A stretch of DNA of 64,000 nucleotides, taken from positions 682,001 through 746,000 of the forward strand of contig BRON01000014.1 in assembly GCA_024345305.1 (NCBI GenBank). The letters are read 5' to 3'. The stretch comes from Mrakia gelida (taxonomy: Eukaryota; Basidiomycota; Tremellomycetes; Cystofilobasidiales; Mrakiaceae). Every line of letters begins with the position of its first letter. The stretch's first letter is position 1. Under the pieces are notes generated by a model, which made no database searches, was not told the DNA's origin, and was given only the letters and a program-made list of their open reading frames with translations. Shown here piece after piece: positions 1 through 10,726 of this stretch. Position numbers and translations under genes: made by a program.

Positions 1-1002
1 AGAGTCAGCTTGAGAAGGGGAGGGGTGGGAGGTGGGGTGAGAGGGGGCGGAGACGCAAAGAAAGAGAGACGACGAGAGAGCGGAACGAACCGTTCGCTGA
101 GATGGTGTTGATGTTGGTTTCCAGAACAAGACCTCCTTGGATGATTTCTGCTAAGGTGTGGTGGACCTAGAAGAGGAGCAGAGAAGGTTTGAGTCAGTCA
201 GTGAGCGAGCTCGTTCTGTTGAGCTCAGCCGCCTCGCTTCCTTCCCCTCCCTCTCGTCGCCAAAGCCCTCGTTCCTCCTCCTTCCACCGACCTCGAGTGC
301 AACCAGAAACAGAAAGGTAGGGGGCCAGGTACCTCGTCGAATCCGAAAACGAGGTCCAACTCGCAGACGTTCTCAAACATCCTGTCGAGAGCTTCGACGA
401 AGACCTGGATGAGGTCGAGGACGCCCAGCTCCGACTCGGCTTGATCGCAGATGAAGACGAACGTTAGAGTGGCGAACTGACTGCAAAGAAGAGAAGGAAG
501 ACGGAAGAGTCAGCCGAGGAGTCTAAGAAGCTCGTTGGGACTAGGGGAAAGGGAGAAGCAGGAAGGTGTTGAGGGAGAGGAGGGAAGGAAGGAACGAGAT
601 GGAGCTCATCACGACATGTCGAGCTCATTCCTTCACGACTCTCGAAGTAAATCGAGTTCTTGTTTTTATAGAGAGCCCCAGGTGAATGCTCTCAACGACC
701 CTTGAGCTTGAACAAGACCCAAAAGACGACTCTACTGACCGATATATGACCCTGACATCCTCGTCTTCATCGAAGCTCCCTCCTCCTTCCCTCCCTTTCC
801 CCTTCCCTCCCGCTCCTCCTCCAAAGAACCCTGCTCTTAGCTCTGGCGCATCGAGGAAAGAACAGAGACCAGGCGGACGATCCGAGACAAGTTTGAAGAT
901 TTGAGCGATGAGTTGACGTTGGAGAGTGGGAGGAGTGGAGGTGTAGAACTTTGAGAGTCGAGGAACTCCCGTCGTGTTGAAGATCAGGACAGAGAGGATC
1001 AT
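1..1002 (-). CDS. APS3: AP-3 complex subunit sigma (3' end beyond left edge)
   Basis: Small (sigma) subunit of the AP-3 adaptor, which sorts cargo from Golgi/endosome to vacuole. Exons read on the minus strand: 1002-740, 480-333, 166-91. The donor at 90 opens an intron whose CTGAC branch site lies at the window edge, so the last exon is outside. The start is fixed by the family N-terminus MILSVLIFNTTGVPRLSKFY. Exon 2 holds the hallmark ESELGVLDLIQVFVEALD and FENVCELDLVF, and exon 3 has GGLVLETN. These match sigma3 rather than sigma1 or sigma2. A glycine-rich insert (around residues 50-65) is longer than in animals. Longer upstream open frames lack family similarity and were not used. Confidence 0.93.
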
Positions 1003-2410
1003 AGCGAAGCCCGGGGGGAGGTAAAAGATGACCAGGTGGAGGGAAGAAGGGGTGAGAGGTGTATCGAAAAGGGAGGAAGGGCCGGGGAAGAGGGGTAGGG
1101 AGAGGAAGGGAAAGGTCGTCGTTGATGGAATGAAAGCTCGCACTTCGCTTCGTCCTTCCCTTTCTTGTTCGCTCGGCCGTTTGCAAATCTTTGGAAAGTC
1201 GTGAGCATCTCTACGACGTTCGACGGACGATGCAGGGACCGATACGTCCAGCAGCCCCGCCAAAAAACGTACATCTCGAGCAGTTTTTCTGCCATCGGGA
1301 CTCTGCGTCAAGACGACGCGAAGAAAATTCACGCCCTTCGGACCTGTTCCTTGTTCGCTTGGATCCTGATCTTCCTCGGGGCTATGTGATAGTCAGGCTA
1401 AGGCAAAGGTACAGAAGGGCAGGTCCTGGAAGTCCAAAGAGGGGAGAGAAGCAAACGTTGAAAGGGAGCAGACACGAGTCGCGACGCGTCCGATTGAGAA
1501 TTTCGCACAGCCGCTCTCGGTGGCTTCGGCTACAGGACCCTGAAGACGAAAGGAGAGAGAGTCGAAGAGTCACCGTCGAGGCTCTGCGAGAGCACCCCAA
1601 AAAAAAGCGAGAAGGAGAGGCCGGAGGGAACGAAGGCGAGCGCTTCGCTTCCTTGTCGAATCGTCGAAGCCTTCCGTTCTCACGGCGAAGACGCTGCTCT
1701 AAGTTTCAGCTTGAGATGTCACGGTGAAGATATGCTCGAGCACCGTCTAGACTCTCGAGGCTGCACCGATCCGAGAGCGCCAAAGGTCGCGGAGAAACGC
1801 GTCGACTTCTTTCCTGGCACTGCTGCTGCTTCTGGTGTCGGTTGGTAACAGAGCTCAACTATCCAGGCTTCCCTCACGCTCGCGTCACCTCCCGAGCAAG
1901 TGCGAGAGCCTTTCGCGTCTGAGCTCGGGACCTGTCTCGCTGTCGTGGCTGAGTTCGATTTCGATCTACCTTCGACGCGTCCATTCCTTCATTCTGCTCT
2001 CGGTCGAAAGAAGCTGATCAGATCGCTCTCGTCTATCTCGAGCCCTTGCACACGAGAACTATAATCTCTCCTCCGTCGGTCAGTGCCTCAAGGCCTGATC
2101 CCCCTTTGGGTCAACGTCCGTCGGCGACCCGTCCAAATCAACGCTCATGCCTCTCCTTCTTCGTCGCGTTCACTCTTTGGGTTTTATGATCTGCCCACTT
2201 TATCTAGTTTCCTATATCCCTTTTTCAGTTCGTCTCGTCCCTTTAGAATCAACATATCACGTTCGTCGTTCTTTCAACACCGTCGCGTCGACAAGGAGAA
2301 AAAGCAGAACGTCCTTGCTCGCGTCGACGCGAGCAAGAACCGAACGAAAAAGATCATAACTCGTAAATCAACCCACACACCCCGCCTCTGCTCTTCTCAC
2401 TCAGCCCCAT
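1003..2410. other. Intergenic, AP-3 sigma promoter side
   Basis: No convincing gene between the AP-3 sigma start and the CSN6 stop. Open frames on both strands are low-complexity and lack family motifs. Two copies of GACGCGTC lie near 1483 and 1974. Confidence 0.5.
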
Positions 2411-4298
2411 CTAGTAATCCCTTCCAAACCTCCCCCCCATCATCCCCCCCATCCTCGTCCTCCCTCCCATCCCTCCTCCTCCCCTCCCGCCTCCCCCACC
2501 ACCTCCACCCCCTCCTCCTCCACCACCCATCATCCCCTCGAATCCTCCCATCCCGTTTCGTTCCGCCGCCGGCGCATGGAGGAGAGTGAACTTGTCCGTT
2601 GCGTTGTTGAGGGAATGGAGGGATTTGGTGAGGTTCGCGAGGTAGGTGGTGAGTTGGACGTCGGCGTATTCCTGGGTGACAAAGGGGGGGGGGGGGGGGA
2701 AGAGGGTCAGCGTTTTGAACGAACGAACGAACGAGCGAAGGAGGGAGGAGGAAGCAAGAAACGCGTCGAACGAAAAGGAGGGGGAGAAGAGTTGGAACGC
2801 ACCGTCAAAAACTCCTCCTTGAACTCCTCCGCCTCCTCAACTGGCAGACCAGCCATCAACCCACTGATCATCCTGAGGATCTCAGGATCCTGCTTCATCG
2901 TTCCTTCCGACACGCCTCGAACGTAGGCGAGGACGATCTGGGTTCGGTTCGAGAGCATCTGGAGGGCGTTTCGTTGGGTTGTTAGGTTTGGGACCACTGC
3001 AGCCATAACGAAAAGAGAGGACAACGAAGAGTCAGAACTTCGAGCGAACGAGTACAGAGGAAGGCGAGAGAGGGAAGGAAGAAAGAGGAGAGGGTCGACG
3101 CAGGTGGGTCACTCACAACTACTCTCCCCCTTCCCTCCCTCCAACCCAGCTTTCCCCACCCCCTCCACCGCGACTCGCTCAGCCTCCCCAGTTTCGATCT
3201 TCCAACTCGTCTTCTGGAAAAGGACTCCGGCTCCTCCGACTGCTCCTTTCTCCTCTTCGACACCTCCGACTGGAGCCGCGTGAAGGACGGTCTCGTAGAT
3301 GGTGAGAGGGAGGTCGGATTCTTCGGTTGCTGCTTCTGAGGACGCGGTGGGAGGGGTAGGGGAGAGTTGGAGGAAGAGGGGGGTGTCGTTTTTGGTTGTG
3401 AACTGAAGAAGGACGAGGGAGGGGAGGGTGAGTTTCGAGGAAGGAGGGGGGAGGGAGGCAAGGGGGGAGGTGATGGATGGAGAGAAGGGAGGGACGTACC
3501 TGGTTGTGAAGCGAAAGATCTAGAGAGGAAGGATCTACACCGACAGAGTACCATCCTAGGAAGTCGAGAGTTGGGAAGACTTGTTTGACTGGTGAGGGAG
3601 CAGAGGAAGAAGGGAAGGGGAAGGTGTGAGCTCGACTCGAACGAAGGGGAGGAGCTCGTCTTCCACCTCGTTTCCCCACCTCCGCCAACCTCTCTCGCTT
3701 CTATGTATACCTCGGATGAAAGTCCTCTGCACTCACAGTTCCCACTCCTCTCCTCGAAGAAAGCCCAATCAACCGTCTTCCCTTCGAAACCACTCCCTCC
3801 TGGGTTCTCGTTGCCATCGACGTCCATGCCTCCGTCTGGTTTCTCCATCGCGAGCTCGTATGAGTTGACGATCTCGACTTCTCGACCCTTTTGGATACCG
3901 ATGAGAGCTCCGATGACTGCGAGAGAGATAAGATAGGAAGGAAGGTGGGAGGGGGAGGGAGTAGAAGAAGGGGAGGAAGGAGGAGGGGGTGGTGATGAGC
4001 TCGGTCGTTTCGCTCGTCAGTCGATGGAAGATATACCCCGACGAGAGGACTGACTCTTGTAATTCTCCGACTTCTGCTGGAGTCTGGTACGAGTGTAGTG
4101 TTCCGAGATGTTGAGGATGGGGAGAGGATGGCTGAACAGGACGAGGCGAGCGAGGGAGACCAAAGGTCAGCATGGGGGAAGGAGGAGATGAGCTCTCTCT
4201 CGGTTGGACTGGACGGACAGAGTGATGGTCAACCCGGAAGTGCTCAGACCAGGAAGGATGAACGAGGGAGGTGCGAGTTTTGAAGAGGAGGCTTCCAT
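2411..4298 (-). CDS. CSN6: COP9 signalosome subunit 6
   Basis: Non-catalytic MPN-domain partner of CSN5 in the COP9 signalosome, which removes Nedd8 from cullins. Seven exons: 4298-4219, 4131-4037, 3916-3737, 3588-3500, 3402-3117, 2996-2803, 2671-2411; all junctions keep frame. The MPN core reads HPLPILNISEHYTR, then VIGALIGIQKG, then VEIVNSYEL, and later FLGWYSVG. The JAMM metalloprotease signature is absent, as expected for CSN6 and eIF3f-type MPN- proteins. The C-terminal half has the helical QMLSNRTQIVLAYV segment. The last about 35 residues are a Gly/Met/Arg-rich tail that I do not recall from characterised CSN6. Intron 6 contains a run of about 16 G (2684-2699). ATG 4298 was chosen; an in-frame ATG at 4403 would add a leucine-rich leader of doubtful value. 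Confidence 0.92.
2684..2699. repeat. Homopolymer G run
   Basis: About 16 consecutive G in the last intron of CSN6; prone to sequencing error. Confidence 0.9.
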
Positions 4299-4426
4299 CT
4301 GGAGAGAAAGAGAAACGGAAAAGAAGAGAAACGAGGTGAGATGGAGGGTGCAGGGAAGGAGAAGGAGGAATCGAAAGCTCAAGAGCTGACGCTGGCTCTC
4401 CATCCTTTCAGCCTCGAACGGTGACC
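4299..4426. promoter_or_regulatory. Bidirectional promoter CSN6 / DUF1749
   Basis: Only 128 bp separate the start codons of the divergent CSN6 and DUF1749 genes, so their promoters must overlap. No clear TATA element seen. A CTGAC...CAG stretch just before the right-hand ATG suggests a 5'-UTR intron. Confidence 0.6.
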
Positions 4427-5970
4427 ATGTCTACTACTAAACCTGCTACTCTCGCTCTCCCTGGAACTCTTTATCTCTACCCGACCAAGGAGGAAGGATC
4501 TTCGAATCCCGTCTTTGAATCAGCCCTCCAAGAGTCGACCAAAGTCGTGAGCTCACCGTTTCCTCCCTCCTCCACCTCGACACTTCCCTTCGTTCCATCT
4601 CGTCCTTCGTTCTCGCTTCCTCCGCTGACCCCTCGTTGTTCACTCTCTCTCCTCAACGGCCTCAGCTCATCTTCCTTCCAGGTCTCTTCGATGGGATTGG
4701 ATCCGTACCCTACGTCGGCTTCCTCAGCAGCGAGCTCGAGAAGATGGGCTGGTCTTTGTGAGTCCTCTCGTTCTTCGTCGTTCGTCGTTCTTCTTTCCCT
4801 CGCTCGCACAGTGCGTCCACATCGCGATAAAACAGCTCTCTACTGCTCTTGCCATCCCTAGCTCTCTCCGACTCGGAGTTCAGCAAACCTCCTCCCTCAA
4901 CGACGAGCCAATGAGCTGACACCTCCTCCCGTTTCATTTTCCCCCTCCCGCTCCCATCCTCTCCAGAGCTCAACCCCACCTCTCCTCAGCCTACAAAGCC
5001 TTCGGTCGCGGCTCCCTCCAACAGGACGCTGACGAGATCGAGGCTTGCGTAGAGTTCTTCAAGACCGTTCGAGGTTCGTCGCCCTCATGCGATTCGTTGG
5101 TTCAAGTTCTTCGGCCCTCGTCGCGTCTCCCTCTCGCTGACTCCGTCCGCCATGCTTTTCCGTTCACTCTCGAAGGCAAGACGGAAATCGCTTTGATGGG
5201 TCACTCAACAGGCTGCCAACAAATCATGCGCTACCTCACCTCGGAGCCCAAGAGGTCGCTCATCCAGAAGGCAATTCTTCAGGCGCCTGGTGAGTTTCCG
5301 TTGTTCCCTCGACTTTTCCTCTCTTCCTCTTGCATTCCTCTGGCTCCAGACACTCGCTGACTCTTTCTCGGCTCCTCTGTTGTTCTCTGCACGGTTTCGT
5401 TCACAGTCTCCGACCGAGAAGCTCTAGCCTCCTACCCTTCCTTCCCACCCACCTTCGCTGCCCTCGCCGCCGAACTTTACGCCGCTGGCCAGCGAGACGA
5501 GCTCGTTCCTGGTGGGAAGGAAGCCTTCGCGGTGGATGTGACGGTTTATCGAGCTTGGAGTTTGGCTTGTGAGGGGTGAGTCGTTTTCGCTCGCATCGCT
5601 TTCTCCTGCGTGGCGTGCGACGCGTCGAGGACTGACCTTTCTTGTTCGTTGCTTTCCCTTCTCCCTCGCCTTGGAACCGAACCACAGCGGAGACGACGAC
5701 TACTTCTCCCTCCTCAACCCTCTCCCCCTCCACACCACCTTCGGAAAACTCCCTCTCTCAACGCCGACGCTGTTCCTCTTCTCCTCGAAGGACGAGCACA
5801 CTCCCAACGCTTCGACGGCTCAGCCTGCGTTGCTGAAGGCTTGGGAAGCGGCGGTTCCGAAGGAGTTGAAGTTCAGAGGGGCGACGTTGGAGGGGAGTCA
5901 TGCGTTGAAGGATGGGGGGGAGGGGTGGGAGGAGTTGGGGAGGGAGGTGAGGGGGTGGTTGAGTGATTGA
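4427..5970 (+). CDS. DUF1749 (SidJ-like) alpha/beta hydrolase
   Basis: Alpha/beta-hydrolase of the fungal DUF1749 family, whose characterised member SidJ hydrolyses fusarinine siderophores; the substrate here is unknown. Six exons: 4427-4546, 4666-4757, 4967-5073, 5176-5289, 5407-5575, 5688-5970, all in phase. Visible features: oxyanion-side LIFLPGLFDGIGSVPYV, nucleophile elbow GHSTGCQQIM, acid-side FSSKDEHTP, and a likely catalytic His in LEGSHALKD near the C-terminus. So the Ser-Asp-His triad is complete. Length about 294 aa is normal for the family. The CAG at 4665 was chosen as the exon-2 acceptor because it restores the LIFLPG frame. Confidence 0.9.
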
Positions 5971-6482
5971 TTGAGGGAGAGGTGAGGAGGGAGAGGGGCG
6001 GGAGGGGGGCGATTGGATGTGAGTTCCCGCTCCAGGGCCTACGAAAAGGGGGGAGAGAGCAAGGAATGGCGTGGAAAGGAAAGGAGGAAGAGGTGAGAGG
6101 ACGCGTCGCGTCGACCGTGAGTCCTCTGGAACGAACGATCTCCTTTTCTTCAATCATTCGATCACCGGAAGTTACTCTTGGCTAATTAAAGTTCCTCTCT
6201 GTTCAGATCTTGTTCTCGTCGGAAGAAGACAGAAGCGAGCGACTGAGCCGAGCCGATAACAAAGTTCGAGGACTGATCAAGGGCGCGAGGCGTTTTCTTG
6301 TTTTCACCAAGAATCGGTCCGTCAACCCTGTGCTCTTCGGTTCCTTCTTTCTGCAACCTAACCACCACCTACCCCTCCTCTCTATCTCCATATCCTCAGT
6401 CCCGCCTCCCACTACTACCCAGTCCTACAATCGCCTTCCCCTCCCCTCCCCTCCCCTCCCGTCGCTCCTCGCTCAACTCGCG
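5971..6482. other. Intergenic between DUF1749 and Cpl1-like gene
   Basis: No gene seen. One GACGCGTC near 6101. Pyrimidine-rich leader just before the next ATG. Confidence 0.5.
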
Positions 6483-7625
6483 ATGCTTCCCGTCTTCGCC
6501 TCTTTCCTCCCCCTTCTCCTCCTAACCCTCAGCCTCGCCAGCTACACTCAAGCTCAACGGACCTACGTCCAATTCAGCAATACTTACGCTAGGTCCTACT
6601 CCTGGGGGTTGAACCAGATGTTGGGGGCTTACGTAAGCCCCTATGTCTGGCGACTTGTGATGCCCGAGTCGGATGTATTGGATGGGTCTACAGTTCTGGA
6701 TACTGCTACACCTTCATCGGGTGAGGGAAGGGGGGATTTGAAGGAGTTCGCGAAACGAGCAGAGCTGACGGGTTTTGCGCTTTCCTCCCTTCCTCAGATA
6801 TCCTCGGATCTGCTCGTCATCAGATTACTCCGGCGGCTTGATCCAAGGCATGATAGATCGCTGCCAGGGGACTCCAGGGTACCAGATGGCCAGAGACGGG
6901 ACGTGTTTGAGTACACGTCCATCTTCCTGCCTCGACCCTCCTTCCACTCGAGCTAACCTTTCTCGTTTCGTTCTCGCTCACAGATCTACACTGGAGGAGC
7001 TCCCTACTGGGACGCCGCCTACTTCGTAGCTTGCCCTGTTGTCGGAACTCAGGGTAACGCTGGAGTCGCCGCACCTCTCGCCTCGCCAGCCTACAAGAAG
7101 CGAAGGGAACCCGTCGTCGAGCAGTCGATCTTCAGGGGTGGGAAGGTCTGTCCCATCGGAGAGCAGGCTTGCCCTGCCTCTTCCAGTGATGTTCTCGGAT
7201 GCATCAACGTCAAGGATAACCTCAAGTGAGTCGCGTTGCTCCCTCGTCGTCTTGCTCGGGTTGAACACAAGCTTCGCTTCGACACGACGCATCGAGATCT
7301 CGCCTTATTTTTGCTACGGCCTAGAGCTTCCCCACTGACTCCCCTCTTCCTTTTCCTCCCACTTCCTGTTCAGTTCTTGTGGAGGCTGTATCGGAGGAAC
7401 TGGAGTCGACTGCTCGGATCTCCCAGGAACGAACGAAGTCGCGTGCGTGAGAGGGACATGTGTCGTCGGTAAGTTCGTTGTTTTGATTCCTTTTGTCTCG
7501 CTTCCCTGGGTCCCTCCTTTGTCGCTCGAGCTGACCGAGCTCTTTACTCCCTTACATTCCCTCCTTTAGATTCTTGCATCCGAGGATACGCTCGCTCGAG
7601 TTCAGGAGAGTGCTTCAAAAAGTGA
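6483..7625 (+). CDS. Cpl1-like cysteine-rich secreted protein (5' half of model unresolved)
   Basis: Secreted cysteine-rich protein resembling basidiomycete Cpl1-like proteins; Cpl1 of Cryptococcus is secreted and affects capsule. Exon blocks: 6483-6720, 6798-6902, 6984-7225, 7374-7468, 7570-7625. It starts with a signal peptide (hydrophobic core, then TQAQ). The 3' half is clean: IYTGGAPYWDAAYF, then CINVKDNLN, then the Cpl1-like C-terminal block CGGCIGGTGVDCSD...VACVRGTCVV...SCIRGY, in phase across three introns. The 5' half is odd. The signal-peptide frame does not join the cysteine frame (CLATCDARVGC), and block 2 (MIDRCQGTPGY) does not join IYTGG with any GT donor. The same breaks recur in the copy at 45.5-46.6 kb. 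Family and secretion are well supported; the exact protein is not. Confidence 0.6.
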
Positions 7626-8091
7626 AGTGATTCGACGCGTCGACCTTTTGTTGTCTTTTTCCCCTCTTTGGTTCATCTCTCTCGGACTCTCTTTGGCTTC
7701 GTGCCTTCCCCTCTCTCGCATTCCTTCCTCCTACTGGCTTCGGTTATTTACGGTCTTGGGTTTCAGGTTCTCTCTCTATCTATGCGTCGGTTCGGTTTCG
7801 TTCGCGTTCGATCCTTACACGTCTCGAACGAAAGGAACCCGACCTTTCCTCTCACACCACCAAAGATATCTAGTTACAGACCTGCTCTAGCATTCTTTCT
7901 GAGTCCGATTCAAGAAGTTAAAGGTCATGCGAAGGAGAACGACGCGACGGGCACGGCGGACTCGCTCGAGAGCTCATCGGCCAAATCGACTTTCGAGTCA
8001 CCTCTCCCGTCCGTCCTTTCTTCAGCTCCCAACTCCCTTCTTCAAAACACAGAACCTCCATCTCCCACCTTAACCACCTCCCCACTCTCAA
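7626..8091. other. Intergenic
   Basis: No gene seen. GACGCGTC at about 7634, just after the Cpl1-like stop codon. Confidence 0.5.
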
Positions 8092-9841
8092 ATGGTCGTC
8101 GTTGCTGTAGATCTCGATGACGTTCTCGCTCAGGTGAGGATTGGGGAGGCGACAAGACGACGAGAGGAAAGGAAGGAGCATCGATGGGCTGACCTTGATT
8201 GATCCCCTCCCCCGTCCCTTCTATCTCCTGCCCTCGCTTTTCTCAGACCAATGCGAAGGTAGCAGAGCGTTAGTGCTGTCCGATTTCTCTCCTTCATCGT
8301 CTCTTGATGGGAGGCTGCTGGGGAAAAGGCAGGGATCGAGCGTTTTCAGTCGAGCTCACATCTCCTCCGATTGCCTTCCTTCCTTCCCTCCTTGCAGTTC
8401 ACAACGCCGAGTTTGGAACGGATATGACTCTCGAAGATTTCAAGTACTACCGTGAGTCAGCCTTACGAGGTGCTGATCAGTTTGTAGGAGGGGTAGGGGA
8501 TCGTAACGAAGCGGACGAGAGCGGAGGGAAGGAAGGAGGAGGGAGGGAAGGGAGGTCGAGAAGGGTGAGCTCGAAACGGACTCGAGATCGCTAACTCCCT
8601 TGTTTCGATGCCCACAGACTACTGGAGGAACAGAGGTGAGTTTGGTCTACGGGTCTGAGCTCAAAGAGCTGGGGACACGCTATGTCGCCATCGAGCCAAC
8701 AGCTAGTCCGCCGAAGCTAAGCTCACCTCGTCGATTGACTCTCGTCCTCGCTCTCTTCTCAACAGGCTGGGGAACACCACTAGGTTAGTTCCGAGTACAT
8801 CATCAGCTTTTTGAGAGAAGATTTTCACTGAGCTACCTCGATCTTCCTTCCTCTTCTCCAGAGACCATGGTGAAAGGTGCGTCTCGTCGTCTTCGCTCTC
8901 CCTCCGTCTTCGCCGTCGCTTCCTCGCGTCTCAGGAAAGCTGAGCACTCCCTCAGTTGGTTTCTACCTCTCCAGTCAAATCTTTCTACAAGCGACACCTC
9001 TTCGCCGACACCGCTCCCGTGGAAGGCGCCTTCGAGTCTCTCGTTCGAGCAAAGGAGACCATCCCTGGCCTGGAGTTCGTAATTGTCACCGCTCGAGGCG
9101 AGCCTGAGCGAGTAGGCTCCCAGATCTGGGTCGACAAGTTCTACCCTGGAGTGTTTAGGGAGCTGTACTTCACTGGAGCCTTGTATGTCTAGACCTCTTC
9201 CTGCGTCGTTCCTGCTTCAGTCCCTGATCTCTTTTGTCTCGTCGACGAGACGCGAGCTCACGCTTTCTTCCTTCTCTTCCCTTTATACAGCACCCACGTC
9301 GCTACCGAAGGAGAGAACGGACCTCCTTTGACTGCTATCTCACATCCTCTCAAGAAGTCCGAGGTGAGTCTTCAGCCTCGCCTTCGTCGCTTTGCTCTTT
9401 CTCGTCGCGTCTCGTTTCGTCTTGACCTGCTCGAAGCGTGAGATCTGACCTGCATCGCCTCCTCTCTCACCCATTCCCCTCTCTCGATGCAATTGGCAGG
9501 TCCTTCACCGAATCGGAGCCTCCATCCTCATCGACGATTCTATCGAAAACGCGTTCGACGTGGCCAACTCGAACAAACCCAAGCACAAACCCAACGCTAC
9601 CCCTTCCGCTTCTCCCGACAAGATACCCGTCCTCCTCTTCTCGATAGGTCACTACCCCTGGAACCAACGTCTCTCGACTCAAGGACCCGAGGATCGAATT
9701 TCGTACGACGAGGCTCAGAAGCTTGGACTCGGAGACGACGTCGGGCTCGTCGCGGACAAGGATCTGCCTGAGGGTGTGACGAGGGTGAACGGGTGGAAGG
9801 AGGTTGAGAAGGTGCTGTGGAAGCTGTTCGGTGGGAAGTGA
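8092..9841 (+). CDS. HAD-superfamily phosphatase, 5'-nucleotidase-like
   Basis: Predicted haloacid-dehalogenase-fold phosphatase. Nine exons: 8092-8133, 8247-8268, 8398-8451, 8618-8635, 8766-8783, 8862-8876, 8975-9182, 9291-9363, 9500-9841. Motif I is VAVDLDDVLAQTN, with the nucleophile and acid Asp as DLDD at the N-terminus. Motif II is the Thr of FVIVTARGE. The later acidic motif is ILIDDSIENA (motif IV). HNAEFGTDMT and the layout resemble 5'(3')-deoxyribonucleotidase-like proteins, but the substrate cannot be set from sequence. Exons 2-6 are tiny (15-54 nt). The protein is about 263 aa, with no signal peptide, so likely soluble. Confidence 0.85.
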
Positions 9842-10256
9842 GAGAGCCTAGAGGGGTGAAGACTGGGTGAGGAGACGAACGCGTCGAGACGAGCGGACGA
9901 GCTTGCTAGATTGACGGACGGTGCTGGACTGCTGGGAGTTAGATTATGATAGAAATACAAGGATCTATGGAAAGCTCCGCTACTGCTACAAAGGGTGCGA
10001 GATGGTGTCCCTGGAGAGAAGGTCTACAAAACGGGAAACGAAGAAGAAGAGCGCCGAGTCGTGCGAGAGTGTTCGTTGGAGGTCATTGGGAGAAGCGAAG
10101 GAAATAAAGTATCAAGTGTGCGAGTGCGAGTGCGAAGCGATGTGGAGCCAAGCGGAGAGAAAAGATATGCAGGTTCGAGAAAAGCAGCGTCTGAGATGCG
10201 AGAGAGAGGATGAGATCTACACATGCGTTACGAACAGGGAGGGGCGACGGAGGGAG
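9842..10256. other. Intergenic, tail-to-tail
   Basis: Spacer between two convergent genes. No further gene seen. Confidence 0.5.
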
Positions 10257-10726
10257 CTACGACGAGCGGGAGGAGGATTGGGAGAGCTTCTTCTTGTGCT
10301 GGGAAGAAAAGAAGGATGAACGAGAAGTCAGCATACGAGATTGAGAGCTTGGATAGGAGATTGTTGGAAGGGGGGACGAGAGAAGACAAGAAGCTCACCA
10401 TCCTCTGAATGCCGGCCTCTCGAGGCTCGACAACGTTCGCCTTCTTCCTCTCGAGAGCTTGCTGCTGAGATTGTTCCGCTTGGAGGAATAGCGAACGATG
10501 GTAGTCCTCCATGGCGTCTGAAGAGGATGAGAGATCGATCAGCAGAAGGGAGAGAAGGTCGGCGATGAGCTCCGCGACCAAGCAAGATTGATTGCTGCAA
10601 GAGAGTCGATGAAGCGGACTGACGAGTGTAAGAAGAGACCGACGAAGACGACGAATCTGACTCGAGGGAGGAGATATCCGAGCTGTGAGCGGAGTCGGAG
10701 AAGGAGCTGCTAGAAGCGTGGACCAT
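10257..10726 (-). CDS. Small serine-rich helical protein, unrecognised
   Basis: Not recognised. Three exons: 10726-10579, 10517-10399, 10298-10257, phases consistent, predicting about 102 aa. The first half is a Ser-rich disordered stretch (SLESDSSSSSVSSY). The second half is a charged helix (AMEDYHRSLFLQAEQSQQQA, then ERKKANVV). The tail is basic (HKKKLSQSSSRSS). No membrane segment or signal peptide. Introns have normal CTGAT/CTGAC branch sites, which supports a real gene over chance open frames. It could be a small coiled-coil subunit of a larger complex; no function is claimed. Confidence 0.6.

Noticed and set aside
625..1332. Long minus-strand frame starting at 1332 over AP-3 sigma
   Set aside because: Only the part from 1002 matches the sigma family; the upstream part is unrelated.
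4299..4403. ATG 4403 as CSN6 start, adding a leucine-rich leader
   Set aside because: CSN6 is a soluble nuclear/cytosolic protein; the leader would overlap the divergent promoter.
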